64,000 bases of DNA from Bacillus inaquosorum KCTC 13429 (lineage in GTDB: Bacteria > Bacillota > Bacilli > Bacillales > Bacillaceae): NCBI RefSeq assembly GCF_000332645.1, contig NZ_AMXN01000008.1, positions 143,291 to 207,290 on the forward strand. Reading direction: 5' to 3'. Shown here piece after piece: positions 54,746-63,981 of the stretch. A program made the position numbers and the translations under genes. The stretch's first letter is position 1. Each line of letters begins with the position of its first letter. The notes under the pieces are model-generated. The model was not told the DNA's origin. It ran no database searches and saw only the letters and a program-made list of their open reading frames with translations.

Positions 54746-55748
54746 AAAATATGCCGTGTTCATCGCTTTGATTCTCGTTGTCAGCTATTTCAGCTTAACG
54801 AGCGGATCATTTTCTGTTCGTCCGGCTGAGCTGCTCTCCACACTTTTTCATATCGACCCGAATCCGCAGTATGAAATTTTGCTGTTCGATTTAAGACTGC
54901 CGCGGGTTGTCATGGCAGCTATTATCGGACTTGGTCTTGGCATTGCAGGCGCCGTCATCCAGGCCATCACACGAAACGGACTTGCAGACCCGGGAATTCT
55001 CGGAATCAACGCAGGGGCGGGAGCCGGGATTGTTGCATTCATGCTCTTGTTCCAGGGTCAGAAAGAAGTGACATCCATTGCTGCAGCGATGGGAATGCCT
55101 TTTTTCGGTTTGATAGGCGGACTGATTGCAGCGATCCTGATTTACATATTTGCATGGCACAGAGGCAATTTAGATTCAGGAAGAATTATTTTGGTAGGAA
55201 TCGCGATCAATTCAGGATTCAGCGCACTGTCTTTGTTTTTATCATTAAAAATGGACCCGCAAGACTATCAAATGGCCATGGTGTGGAAAAACGGAAGCAT
55301 CTGGTCTGCCAACTGGACGTATATCACAGCCGTTCTCCCATGGATGCTGCTGTTTATACCGATTCTTATCGCCAAGTCCCGCTTGCTCGACACCATTCGT
55401 TTTGATGAAGATACAGTCCGAAGCCTCGGTATTTCATCAAATAAAGAAAAAACCATCCTGCTCGTTGCCTGTGTAGCAATCATCAGCGCCTGTGTCTCCG
55501 TAGCGGGAAGCATGGCGTTTGTCGGCTTAATTGCTCCCCATATTTCACGGAGGCTGGCTGGTGTCGAACACCGCTACATCCTGCCACTGAGCGGTTTAAT
55601 CGGCATGCTGCTTGTAATAAGCGCAGACTTTGCCGGAAAACTGTTTTTCCAGCCCGCGGAAGTGCCCGCAGGCATCATTTTGGCGATCCTCGGTGTTCCT
55701 TATTTCTTATATCTGCTTTTTAAGCAAAAAAAGGGGGAGAATGCTTGA
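54738..55748 (+). CDS. feuC: Iron-siderophore ABC permease FeuC
   Basis: A 336-residue FecCD permease, partner of FeuB. It shows LRLPRVVMAAIIGLGLGIAGAVIQ (in part) and GSMAFVGLIAPHISRRLAG. It overlaps feuB at its start (AAAGGAGGGG upstream) and the ybbA start at its end (TTGA), so expression is tightly coupled. Confidence 0.96.
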   Translation: MAKKYAVFIALILVVSYFSLTSGSFSVRPAELLSTLFHIDPNPQYEILLFDLRLPRVVMAAIIGLGLGIAGAVIQAITRNGLADPGILGINAGAGAGIVAFMLLFQGQKEVTSIAAAMGMPFFGLIGGLIAAILIYIFAWHRGNLDSGRIILVGIAINSGFSALSLFLSLKMDPQDYQMAMVWKNGSIWSANWTYITAVLPWMLLFIPILIAKSRLLDTIRFDEDTVRSLGISSNKEKTILLVACVAIISACVSVAGSMAFVGLIAPHISRRLAGVEHRYILPLSGLIGMLLVISADFAGKLFFQPAEVPAGIILAILGVPYFLYLLFKQKKGENA

Positions 55749-56497
55749 ACGGATCCCTTTCAGAGCATAAAGCCGGGAAAAGGAGGTTCACGCTGTACCT
55801 CCCTCCTTCCTACAGTCCAGGCAGCAGGGCATTTCCTGCTGTTTACGTACAGGATGGCAGTTCTTTGTTTCAAGACCAAATCGAATTATTAGAAAGCGCA
55901 TTTCAACAGCGAAGGCTGCCTGAACTCGTGCTGATCGGTATCGATCCCGAAAACCGGCTAAATGAATACACGCCTTGGCCGGCTGCATCACTTAGTGATC
56001 GGTTCCCGGACTTCGGCGGAATGGGATATCACTATCTGTCTGATATAACGAACCAGTTCATTCCGCTTATCGAAGAAAACTGGAACGTCACCAGGGAACC
56101 GCAGTCAAGAGGAATGATCGGTGCCTCATTAGGCGGCCTCATCTCAATGTTCGCCTTATTAAAGTACCCGTCGGTGTTTGGAAAAATAGGCTCTATCTCA
56201 GGTTCATACTGGTACGAGAACGCACCGGAAACCGTTCATTTATCTTCTTTAAAGCCCGGCACTTCACGTATTTTTATGTCTGTCGGCAGTGACGAAGGCC
56301 GTGAGAAACAATCCATTCAGCGGAATATGCTGCAGAATACAAAGCAAGTGCACCAAAGTTTAAAAGAAAAAGGCTTCACTGAAGAGCAACTGTGTCTTTC
56401 AATTGAAAAAGGGGCGGTGCACCACCGCAAGTACTTCTGCAAACAGTTCATCATCGCGCTCAAATGGCTATACGGAAAAAACCGCTCAACCCTATGA
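55745..56497 (+). CDS. ybbA: Siderophore esterase-like hydrolase YbbA
   Basis: A 250-residue alpha/beta-hydrolase of the Esterase D/IroE/Fes class. The N-terminal FTLYLPPSYSPGSRAFPAVYVQDG (in part) is followed by the nucleophile elbow MIGASLGG (Ser about 120) and a terminal His in AVHHRKYF. Placed at the end of the feu operon it likely cleaves trilactone siderophores to free iron; BesA does this for bacillibactin in B. subtilis. TTG start overlapping the feuC stop, with AGGGGGAG upstream. Confidence 0.9.
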   Translation: MNGSLSEHKAGKRRFTLYLPPSYSPGSRAFPAVYVQDGSSLFQDQIELLESAFQQRRLPELVLIGIDPENRLNEYTPWPAASLSDRFPDFGGMGYHYLSDITNQFIPLIEENWNVTREPQSRGMIGASLGGLISMFALLKYPSVFGKIGSISGSYWYENAPETVHLSSLKPGTSRIFMSVGSDEGREKQSIQRNMLQNTKQVHQSLKEKGFTEEQLCLSIEKGAVHHRKYFCKQFIIALKWLYGKNRSTL

Positions 56498-56507
56498 GCG
56501 GTTTTTT
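56476..56507. terminator. Bidirectional terminator between ybbA and ybaS
   Basis: AAAAAACCGCTCA and TGAGCGGTTTTTTT form the stem. It includes the ybbA stop and touches the ybaS stop. Confidence 0.93.
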
Positions 56508-57467
56508 TCATGCTTTCTGCAATACAGGTTTTAATTCAAAGCGATTCAGCATATAGCCAAACAAAGCAGCCAGTATCTGCTGAAACAGCATGCCGATGAC
56601 AACGGGAACGGCAACCTGAGACGGGAAGAACGTAACGGCAAGAACTGCGCCGGCACTGATATTTCTCATGCCTCCCGTAAAAATGAGAGAGACAATTTCC
56701 TCTTGGCGCCTTTTCATCATTTTTCCGATCAGCCAAGCAGCGGCATAGCCTGTTAACGCGATAAAGAAAACCGTCATAGCTATACCTACAAATCTCAAAT
56801 CAACCGCTTTGAAATAAGGGGCAATCGCTGAACTGTTAATCGCAATCACTGCCATCAGGCAAAGCTTTGAAAAAGGAGACAGCGCACTGCTCACAGATGC
56901 CGTTCTTTCTGGAGATGACAGCTGATTAAACAGCATGCCCAGAAAAGAAGGAATCACGACCATCACAATCAGCCCTTTCATCATGCCCCACACATCCATA
57001 TGAACCTGAGCGCCGGCAAGCAATGAAAGGCTCAGCGGTACGATTAGCGGTGACAGCACAGTATCAACTAAGATAATTGAAAGCGTCAAACCGACATTCC
57101 CTTTGTACATCGCTGCCCAAATCAAGCTTGTAATCCCCGTAGGAATCACAACAGCCAATGTTAAACCGGTGATCGTCAAAGGATCGCCTTTAAAAATAAG
57201 ATGGCCGCTGCCCCAAGCAAAAAGCGGCATAAAAATATGAAGAACAAATAGTGCAAGAATCATAGGTAGAGGATGAGACAACGCGTGTCTCAAAGATTGA
57301 AAGTTAGCGCTCAAACTGCCTGCAAACGTAATAAAAGCAAAGATCCAAGGCACAGCCCATTCATACCCATTTAAAAACTGAGACAGCAGCACGCCCAGCA
57401 CCACACTAGTCGGCGTTAAAAGCGGCATCACTCTCCCCAATACACGGTTCAGCTTCTGAAGCATCAT
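56508..57467 (-). CDS. ybaS: Bile acid:sodium symporter family protein YbaS
   Basis: A 319-residue membrane protein with about ten segments of the BASS/SBF family. Landmarks are GSGHLIFKGDPLTITGLTLAVVIPTGITSLIW (in part) and FTGGMRNISAGAVLA. Related proteins move organic anions such as pantoate or keto acids with sodium. ATG 57467 is preferred over an upstream TTG, with AGGGGAC as ribosome-binding site. The substrate is unknown. Confidence 0.9.
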   Translation of the reverse strand: MMLQKLNRVLGRVMPLLTPTSVVLGVLLSQFLNGYEWAVPWIFAFITFAGSLSANFQSLRHALSHPLPMILALFVLHIFMPLFAWGSGHLIFKGDPLTITGLTLAVVIPTGITSLIWAAMYKGNVGLTLSIILVDTVLSPLIVPLSLSLLAGAQVHMDVWGMMKGLIVMVVIPSFLGMLFNQLSSPERTASVSSALSPFSKLCLMAVIAINSSAIAPYFKAVDLRFVGIAMTVFFIALTGYAAAWLIGKMMKRRQEEIVSLIFTGGMRNISAGAVLAVTFFPSQVAVPVVIGMLFQQILAALFGYMLNRFELKPVLQKA

Positions 57468-57535
57468 ATGCAAGTCCCCTATTTAAAATTTCTCTTCTCT
57501 CTATTATATCAATGCTGTTCAACCGTATGTTATAT

Positions 57536-57569
57536 AAAAAAGCCCAGATCTCGTTCATCTGGACTTCCC
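57536..57569 (-). terminator. Terminator of ybaR
   Basis: On the minus strand AGTCCAGAT pairs with ATCTGGGCT and TTTTTTATAT follows. Confidence 0.85.
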
Positions 57570-57573
57570 TATT

Positions 57574-59010
57574 TTATGTCATCTGTTTCATAAGGGCTTT
57601 ACTCGCATTGTTCAAACCTTTTAACTCAGCTTCAATGCCTTGTTCTTTAAATTTCGCAACAATCTTATCAAGCGCTGCCGCTCCTGAATCATCCCAAACG
57701 TGAGATTCAGTTAAGTCAATCACGACCCGTTCAATATCCTCTTGATAAATAAACGCATTCGTAAGATCAGTCACTGACGCAAAAAAGATTTGCCCCTTCA
57801 CTTGATACGTTCTCAGCTTTTGATCCTCTGCATGTGAAACAATTTTCAGCTTCGAGATTTTTGCCACAAAGAATACGGCACTTAAGAGAACGCCGACGAA
57901 TACGCCTTTAGATAAGTCATCCGTCACAACAACCGTCATCACAGTCACAACCATGACAATCGAGTCGGTGAGCGGCGCTTTTTTAAGGCCTTTTATAGAA
58001 GACCAATCAAATGTGCCGACAGAAACCATCACCATAACAGCCACTAACGCAGCCATCGGAATTTTCACTACAACCTGACTTAACACCGCAATTAAAAACA
58101 TCAGAAATGCACCGGCAACAAATGCTGACAAGCGTCCTCGTCCGCCCGCTTTCGTATTAATGACAGATTGTCCGATCATAGCGCAGCCAGCCATACCGCC
58201 AAAGAACCCGGTCACGATATTCGCAATTCCCTGTCCGCGGCTCTCTTTATTTTTGTCACTATCCGTATCCGTCATCTCATCAATAATCTGTGCTGTCAGT
58301 AAAGATTCTAGCAACCCGACAAACGCTAAAGCGATGGAATAAGGAAAAATGATTTGCAGTGTTTCAAAGGTAAACGGAACATCCGGGATTAAGAAATGAG
58401 GCAATGAACTAGAAATATTCCCCATATCCCCGACCGTCCGCACATCCACATGGAAAGTGACAGCAATAATCGTCATCACAATAATCGCGACAAGCGGAGA
58501 CGGAACCGCAGTCGTAAACCTCGGCAGCACATAAATAATAACCAACGACCCGGCAAGCATCGCATACATGCTCCAAGAAGCACCTTCAAACTGAGGGAGC
58601 TGCGCAGAGAAGATAAGGATCGCCAGCGCATTCACAAACCCGATCATCACAGAACGCGGGATGAATTTCATTAATCTAGCTATTTTACTGATGCCTAAAA
58701 TCACCTGAATGATTCCTGTCAAAATCGTAGCCGCAAATAAATACTGAAGCCCATGATCAGCAACCAGCGACACCATAACGACCGCCATTGAGCCAGTCGC
58801 AGCTGAAATCATGCCTGGTCTGCCGCCAAAAATAGAAATAATAATGGCTATACAAAATGAAGCGTAAAGACCGACCATCGGATCAACACCGGCTATAATA
58901 GAAAAGCCAATCGCTTCAGGTATTAACGCTAATGCAACTAAAATGCCAGCAAGAATGTCTTTTCGGATATTTCCGAACCATTGCTGTTTTAATGTAAAAC
59001 TATTATTCAA
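57574..59010 (-). CDS. ybaR: SulP-family anion transporter with STAS domain YbaR
   Basis: A 478-residue SLC26/SulP protein. About 12 helices (1-380) include [29 protein letters not shown] (in part), the SulP signature, and [14 protein letters not shown] cytoplasmic STAS domain (about 390-478) has [21 protein letters not shown]. Members carry sulfate, bicarbonate or other anions. It is monocistronic. Confidence 0.92.
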   Translation of the reverse strand: MNNSFTLKQQWFGNIRKDILAGILVALALIPEAIGFSIIAGVDPMVGLYASFCIAIIISIFGGRPGMISAATGSMAVVMVSLVADHGLQYLFAATILTGIIQVILGISKIARLMKFIPRSVMIGFVNALAILIFSAQLPQFEGASWSMYAMLAGSLVIIYVLPRFTTAVPSPLVAIIVMTIIAVTFHVDVRTVGDMGNISSSLPHFLIPDVPFTFETLQIIFPYSIALAFVGLLESLLTAQIIDEMTDTDSDKNKESRGQGIANIVTGFFGGMAGCAMIGQSVINTKAGGRGRLSAFVAGAFLMFLIAVLSQVVVKIPMAALVAVMVMVSVGTFDWSSIKGLKKAPLTDSIVMVVTVMTVVVTDDLSKGVFVGVLLSAVFFVAKISKLKIVSHAEDQKLRTYQVKGQIFFASVTDLTNAFIYQEDIERVVIDLTESHVWDDSGAAALDKIVAKFKEQGIEAELKGLNNASKALMKQMT

Positions 59011-59204
59011 ATATAACGACTCCTTTTAAAAAAATAAATCCGCACCGTATCTGTTGTATTGGGAGCTTTCTTTATTTCACGGGAGAAAGTGAAAAGGAAA
59101 ACGATCGGAGAAAAAGGGGAAACGTTGAGTATATTGTATTGAGGCAAGGAGTTATTATACAAAGAGTATCATATTAAATTTTATTCAAATACGCAAGGTG
59201 AATG

Positions 59205-59243
59205 CTGAAGAAAAATATGGCTCAAACTAAGTTTGAGCCATAT
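59205..59243 (-). terminator. Terminator of the azasugar operon
   Basis: ATATGGCTCAAACT-A-AGTTTGAGCCATAT is a perfect inverted repeat with TTTTTC following on the minus strand, eight bases past the gutB1-like stop. Confidence 0.93.
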
Positions 59244-59250
59244 CGCTGCA

Positions 59251-60297
59251 TTATATCATATCCGGATGGGAAACAAGAATCGTTTTAACTGCGGCAATAT
59301 CTTTTCTCTCATTTGACAACGGATCTATGCCCATCAATTCCTGGATGGCAGCCTCATAGTTCTCAAGCGGGGTTTTCTCCGTAATCAGTTCAGAAAGCTG
59401 AGGCATGTCCGCGGCACATGATACCGCATCCTCCATGATTTGTCGAGCCTCTCCGGTTCCAACAATCGTCACCCCGTTAGAAAGCAGCTGAAAAGGCCTG
59501 ATTTTCATTTCATACGTATCATCAAACCCCATCGGCACAAGCCTTCCGCCCTTGTCAATTAACGGATATGCCCAATCAAGCTGATTGCCGATCGCGTCAA
59601 AGATCACATCAAATGTTCTTCCTTGGTTAATCCGCCTGACCTCATCTGCCGTTAAATCCTGCGGGTGATAAACATAGTCAGATATCCGGCGTGCCGCTTC
59701 TGACCGATACTCTCCGATCTCGGTCGCAACGGTCAGCCTTGATAGTTTTTTCACCATCATTTGAACAAGCAGCCCAATCGGTCCTGACCCTAATACAAGT
59801 ACAGAATCGTCAGGTTTTATTGCAGCCCGCTCTATCACATTTAATACACAGGAAAGCGGCTCAATCAAAGTGGCTCGTTCCCATTCCATATTGTCCGGGA
59901 TTTTATACATAAAACGGTCCTCGCCTACGTAATAATCGGCAAAAGTGCCATGCGCCCCTAATCCCAGCTGCCAGTCTTCAAACGTTTCACAATAACAAGT
60001 TAAACCTTTCCGGCAATAATAACACTTCCCGCAAAACTGAGTCGGATCAATTACCACGCGATCACCAGGCTTAACGTTTTTAACATCAGGCCCTGTTTCT
60101 GTCACCACTCCCACAGATTCGTGTCCTAGGATCATATTGTGAGTCGCATGCATCTTTCCTTTTAGAACATTTAAATCCGTTCCGCAGATGCCTGTCCCGT
60201 ATATTTTAACTTTCACATCGTTCATTTTTTTGATTTGAGGTTCTTCTACTTCTTGCATTTCAAGCCGATCATTAGGAGTCCAGACCAACGCTTTCAT
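59251..60297 (-). CDS. gutB1: Zinc alcohol dehydrogenase of azasugar biosynthesis (GutB1-like)
   Basis: A 348-residue medium-chain zinc dehydrogenase. Catalytic zinc ligands in GTGICGTD and GHES, structural zinc cysteines in CGKCYYCRKGLTCYC (about 93-107), NAD-binding GSGPIG (about 170). In the B. amyloliquefaciens/subtilis 1-deoxynojirimycin route, GutB1 oxidises the amino-polyol so that it cyclises to a nojirimycin-type azasugar. It overlaps the phosphatase gene by 26 bases and has GGAAG before its start. The symbol follows the published cluster gabT1-yktC1-gutB1, as I recall it. Confidence 0.85.
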   Translation of the reverse strand: MKALVWTPNDRLEMQEVEEPQIKKMNDVKVKIYGTGICGTDLNVLKGKMHATHNMILGHESVGVVTETGPDVKNVKPGDRVVIDPTQFCGKCYYCRKGLTCYCETFEDWQLGLGAHGTFADYYVGEDRFMYKIPDNMEWERATLIEPLSCVLNVIERAAIKPDDSVLVLGSGPIGLLVQMMVKKLSRLTVATEIGEYRSEAARRISDYVYHPQDLTADEVRRINQGRTFDVIFDAIGNQLDWAYPLIDKGGRLVPMGFDDTYEMKIRPFQLLSNGVTIVGTGEARQIMEDAVSCAADMPQLSELITEKTPLENYEAAIQELMGIDPLSNERKDIAAVKTILVSHPDMI

Positions 60298-61222
60298 ATG
60301 TCTCTTCCTTTCTGTCCCAGCGAATTTGATCCAGCAGCTTCTGATGCAGCTCCTTCGTTGATGCAGCGATGCATGACTGCTGGTTATTGTAGCTAAGATC
60401 CGTCAGAAGTGTATCATCCAAGGACTTTCCATACGCATCAGTAATCACAACACCTGCTTTTTTCGCCAAAAACACACTTGCGGCAATATCATATGGAAAC
60501 AGATGCAGGACCTGCCCATTCCCCACATCCTGAAAATCTTTCAGCAGCGCAGGATCGTCTTTTAATAAACGATTGCCGATATCCACATAGGCATCCATCT
60601 GCCCTGTAATAATCCTGGAGATTGAATAAGAAGCGCTATTGAAAACAAATACGCCGCCATTATTCGCTGACTGATCAATCAAATGACCGTAAGCATCAAT
60701 CATCAGGTGCGCGGGATGCCCATTAAACTCAAGGCTCCAGAACATATGTTTAATGTCTGTCACTTTGCTCAGATTTGGCAGGGTGCCACGATAGCCTTCA
60801 TAATAAATCCCTTCAGAATAAACATCCGCGTACATATAGGCACCTGTTTTCAGCTCAAGCAGAAAAGCAAATTCAATATCCTTAATCTTTGCATCAGGCT
60901 TGTATGCAGCTAATGCGATAGAGATACAAGACATTTCAAGTCCTGCAGCTGCCGGGCGGGTGCCGTCAATCGGATCAACGATCAAAATATATTGAGGATT
61001 GTCCCCAAATACCTTCAGGCCGCCATCTTCCGTATAAAACGCAACTGATTCCTCTTTGCTATTCACATATTCCAGCACTGCATTCTCGGCAGCGGCATCA
61101 ATGTTAAACTGTGCATCTCCGCCTGGGGAATACCCATTAACTAACCGGTTTTTCAGTGTTCCTTTCTGTCCCTTCACTTCTTCATAAACAAATTTTCCAA
61201 GCTCTATAATATATTCTTTCAC
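60272..61222 (-). CDS. yktC1: Inositol-monophosphatase-family phosphatase of azasugar biosynthesis (YktC1-like)
   Basis: A 316-residue member of the IMPase superfamily. The metal-binding DPIDGTRPAAAG (about 82-93) is present, with FYTEDGG as the Glu motif; the C-terminal AGVVITDAYG resembles the usual G-G-x-x-x-D block with an altered centre. It should remove phosphate from the aminated hexitol made by the upstream aminotransferase. It overlaps gabT1 by four bases (ATGA) and gutB1 by 26, so all three genes are translated together. Confidence 0.85.
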   Translation of the reverse strand: MKEYIIELGKFVYEEVKGQKGTLKNRLVNGYSPGGDAQFNIDAAAENAVLEYVNSKEESVAFYTEDGGLKVFGDNPQYILIVDPIDGTRPAAAGLEMSCISIALAAYKPDAKIKDIEFAFLLELKTGAYMYADVYSEGIYYEGYRGTLPNLSKVTDIKHMFWSLEFNGHPAHLMIDAYGHLIDQSANNGGVFVFNSASYSISRIITGQMDAYVDIGNRLLKDDPALLKDFQDVGNGQVLHLFPYDIAASVFLAKKAGVVITDAYGKSLDDTLLTDLSYNNQQSCIAASTKELHQKLLDQIRWDRKEETYESVGLDS

Positions 61223-62487
61223 TTGATATCCTCCAATAGCTTACGAAGTTTGAAACAAAGCACCTCAGCCTCACTAAGTGTAATCGTGAGAGGCGGACGG
61301 ATTTTAAATACATTTCCGAATCCATAACGGGAAGTCCGTAAAATTAACCCATAATCCATAGCCCGTTTCGCAATGTAATTGGTCAGCTCTACATCAGGCT
61401 CATTATTCTCTTTTACAATTTCAACACCGATCATCAAACCTACGCCTCTGACGTCAGCAATAAATGTGAATTCTTTCTTCATGTGCTCTAAGGAATCCAT
61501 AATGTAATTCCCGACAGTTGTTACATTTTCTAAGAAGCCCGGCCGCTGCATGATTTCGATTGTCTTACAAGCAGCTGCCGAGGCCATCACGTTCGATCCA
61601 TAAGTAAATGAGTGATTGTGGCCGGCTAATCCCATGTATTTTTCTTCTGTGAGGGTGGCGGCAACCTGGAATCCCGTGCCTCCCAATCCTTTTGCAACAG
61701 TCATCATATTCGGTTTCACATCAAAGTAATCAGCGGCAAACATCTTGCCTGTCCGACCGAATCCGGTTTGAATTTCATCAAAAATAAGTGCAATATCATG
61801 CTCATCACAGAGCTTTCTTAATTGCTTAAAGTACTCCTTAGGCGGAACGATGTTTCCTCCGTTACCGGAAATCGGTTCAATAATCATCGCGGCAATTTTT
61901 CCGTTACTCGCATATTCAATAAAATCATTAATTCTTTCTACACAAAGCATTCCGCATGAATCTGGCTTCTGATTGTAAAAACAACGATTGCAATAGGGGT
62001 CAGGTACCTGTAAGCCAAAAGAAAACTGAGGGGGGAATGGCTCTCTTCGAAATGAATTTCCGGATAACGCAGACATCATATACGTTTGGCCAAGGTGGCT
62101 TCGGAATAAAGAAATGACATCTGTTTTTCCAGAATAGTTTTGAGCCATTTTAATAGCTCCTTCATTCGCAGCAGAGCCGCTGCTAACCTTAGGGTGAACT
62201 TTAGTGAGATTGTCGGGGGAGATTTCTACAAGTTTTTCAGCTAGTTTATTAACGGCGTTGGTTTGGTAGGAAGAAGTGACGTGTATCAGCTGGTCAGCCT
62301 GTTCTTTGACTGTATCAATAACTTCTTTATTGGTATAACCTAAATTTAAGTTGAAAGTAGCAGAGGCACAATCAATATACTCATTGCCCTCTGAATCGTA
62401 CAAATAGATGCCTTCACCTCTTTCCATGACAACGTCATCCACTTTGTAATACAAACTGTCTGGATTCGTAATTTCTTTAGTCCCCAC
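61219..62487 (-). CDS. gabT1: Class III aminotransferase of azasugar biosynthesis (GabT1-like)
   Basis: A 422-residue PLP enzyme. The cofactor site shows SSGSAANEGAIKMA, FDEIQTGFGRTGK (Asp about 235) and the lysine in VAKGLGG (about 262). A cysteine group PYCNRC-x8-CGMLC (about 165-180), known in some GabT relatives, may bind zinc. In the 1-deoxynojirimycin pathway GabT1 aminates C-2 of fructose-6-phosphate. GTG 62487 is favoured because AGGGGTG lies eight bases upstream; GTG 62496 is possible. First gene of the three-gene operon. Confidence 0.86.
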   Translation of the reverse strand: MGTKEITNPDSLYYKVDDVVMERGEGIYLYDSEGNEYIDCASATFNLNLGYTNKEVIDTVKEQADQLIHVTSSYQTNAVNKLAEKLVEISPDNLTKVHPKVSSGSAANEGAIKMAQNYSGKTDVISLFRSHLGQTYMMSALSGNSFRREPFPPQFSFGLQVPDPYCNRCFYNQKPDSCGMLCVERINDFIEYASNGKIAAMIIEPISGNGGNIVPPKEYFKQLRKLCDEHDIALIFDEIQTGFGRTGKMFAADYFDVKPNMMTVAKGLGGTGFQVAATLTEEKYMGLAGHNHSFTYGSNVMASAAACKTIEIMQRPGFLENVTTVGNYIMDSLEHMKKEFTFIADVRGVGLMIGVEIVKENNEPDVELTNYIAKRAMDYGLILRTSRYGFGNVFKIRPPLTITLSEAEVLCFKLRKLLEDIK

Positions 62488-62529
62488 TACCAACACCCCT
62501 ATTCTTAAAATATGTAAAACTCGTTAATC

Positions 62530-62558
62530 ATCGTATAAATTCTAGAAATTAATGTCAA
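62530..62558 (-). promoter_or_regulatory. Promoter of the azasugar operon
   Basis: On the minus strand TTGACA (62553-62558) and TACGAT (62530-62535) with a 17-base spacer form a sigma-A promoter about 35 bases before the gabT1 start. Confidence 0.7.
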
Positions 62559-62578
62559 CTAGATAAATAGTAAAAATT

Positions 62579-62602
62579 GTTAACTATTTGTTAACGTTTG
62601 CA
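62579..62602. promoter_or_regulatory. Dyad and cre-like site between gabT1 and the MFS gene
   Basis: GTTAACTATTTGTTAAC (62579-62595) is a dyad with 6-bp arms. TGTTAACGTTTGCA (62589-62602) matches the CcpA cre pattern TGWAAnCGnTnWCA except at two positions. Either could control both divergent promoters. Confidence 0.45.
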
Positions 62603-62757
62603 TGGGGGGTTTCTATTCAAACTTCATATGTTATGATAGAAATAAATGGGTTTATTGTAAAAAACTAAATACAAACAGAGTAAAAAGCTTATTTTTACTA
62701 CCAGTCCTATTATGTAAATCCTAGGTGAGTATTATTTTTATTAAAGGAGATTAATGA

Positions 62758-63981
62758 ATGAAAACTCGTTTACTGTGGATTGGATGTTTATCTTACGGAT
62801 CAATCGCCTTTACTCTCGTTATCCTTGGTGCTGTCCTGCCGGAGTTGCTTTCCCATTACGCACAAAGCTACAGTAACGGCGGAGTATTAGTATTTTCGCA
62901 ATTTATGGGGTTTTTAATTGGTGTACTGGGAATGCCTTATGCAGTAAAGAGATTGGGCCGAAGAAAAGTAGTTGTTATTGGACTTGCCATGATCAGCTGC
63001 GAATTGTTTATTTATTTCCTTCCTCCATGGCCTCTGCTTTTTCTTCTTGTCAGTATGGCTGGACTTGGCGCCGGACTCGTAGAATCTTGTGTAGGAACAA
63101 TTATCCTAACAGCAATTAAAGAAAAACAAGCAATTGCCATGAGTAAGATGGAAGTAGCGTACGGTTTAGGAGCCCTTTTCATGCCGTTGCTGTCTGGTTT
63201 CTTAATCAGCAATAATGTATGGGCATTGGCCTTTCTTGTATTGGGGTTAAGTTCATTTCTTTTGATGCTTGTTTGGAGCCGAATGAGTTTTGGCAGTTTA
63301 GACGATTTACTCATCCGTCAAACAAACACTTCGGGCAATGGTAAACAACAAGCACCTATCAGTTTTCGAAAACATGGCTTACTGTTTATTTCTTTAGCAG
63401 CTGCTTACTTCTTTTTTTATGGAGGCAGTGAAGTATCGATTGTTCACTTTATCCCTTCCATCTTCGCTGAAAAGTGGGAGATCTCTAACTCCTTAGCAAC
63501 ATTGACGGTAACAATATATTGGATCGGCATGATCATTGGCCGTTTACTGACTGGCCCGGTTTCCGAAAAACTAACCTATCATCGTTATCTCAGGCTGATT
63601 AACATCGGCGGCCTCATTTCACTTTGTATTTTAGCAATTAGTAATACGGCTTTTACAGGGTTTGTTCTGTGTTTCTTCTTAGGGTTATTTATGGCTGGTA
63701 TGTTTGCCATTGCTTTAATTATCACCAATCAATTCTACCCTGGAAAAACAGAACAAACGACAAGCATGCTGCTCGCTGCCAATGGATTAGGCGGTTCTAT
63801 CCTGCCAATCGCAGTCGGATGGAGTCTAGATGAGTTCCCCGTACAAACTGCATTTTGGTTATTTACGACTCTCATGTTGATCATGCTGGGGATTGTATTA
63901 GTATTAAAAATATTAGAGAACTTGAAAAGCAGAAAGCTCAATAAAATGAATACTGAAGAAAGCAAATCAGTACAGATATAA
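62758..63981 (+). CDS. MFS transporter divergent from the azasugar operon
   Basis: A 407-residue MFS protein with twelve membrane segments, opening LWIGCLSYGSIAFTLVILGAVLPELLS (in part), with the KRLGRRKVVV loop after helix 2 and GPVSEKLTYHRYLR mid-protein. It resembles sugar/FucP-like or Bmr-type carriers. It begins AAAGGAG-TTAATGAATG, with ATG 62758 chosen. Its 260-base divergent region with gabT1 suggests that it exports the azasugar or imports a precursor, but this is inferred from position only. The expected terminator is cut by the window end. Confidence 0.8.
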   Translation: MKTRLLWIGCLSYGSIAFTLVILGAVLPELLSHYAQSYSNGGVLVFSQFMGFLIGVLGMPYAVKRLGRRKVVVIGLAMISCELFIYFLPPWPLLFLLVSMAGLGAGLVESCVGTIILTAIKEKQAIAMSKMEVAYGLGALFMPLLSGFLISNNVWALAFLVLGLSSFLLMLVWSRMSFGSLDDLLIRQTNTSGNGKQQAPISFRKHGLLFISLAAAYFFFYGGSEVSIVHFIPSIFAEKWEISNSLATLTVTIYWIGMIIGRLLTGPVSEKLTYHRYLRLINIGGLISLCILAISNTAFTGFVLCFFLGLFMAGMFAIALIITNQFYPGKTEQTTSMLLAANGLGGSILPIAVGWSLDEFPVQTAFWLFTTLMLIMLGIVLVLKILENLKSRKLNKMNTEESKSVQI

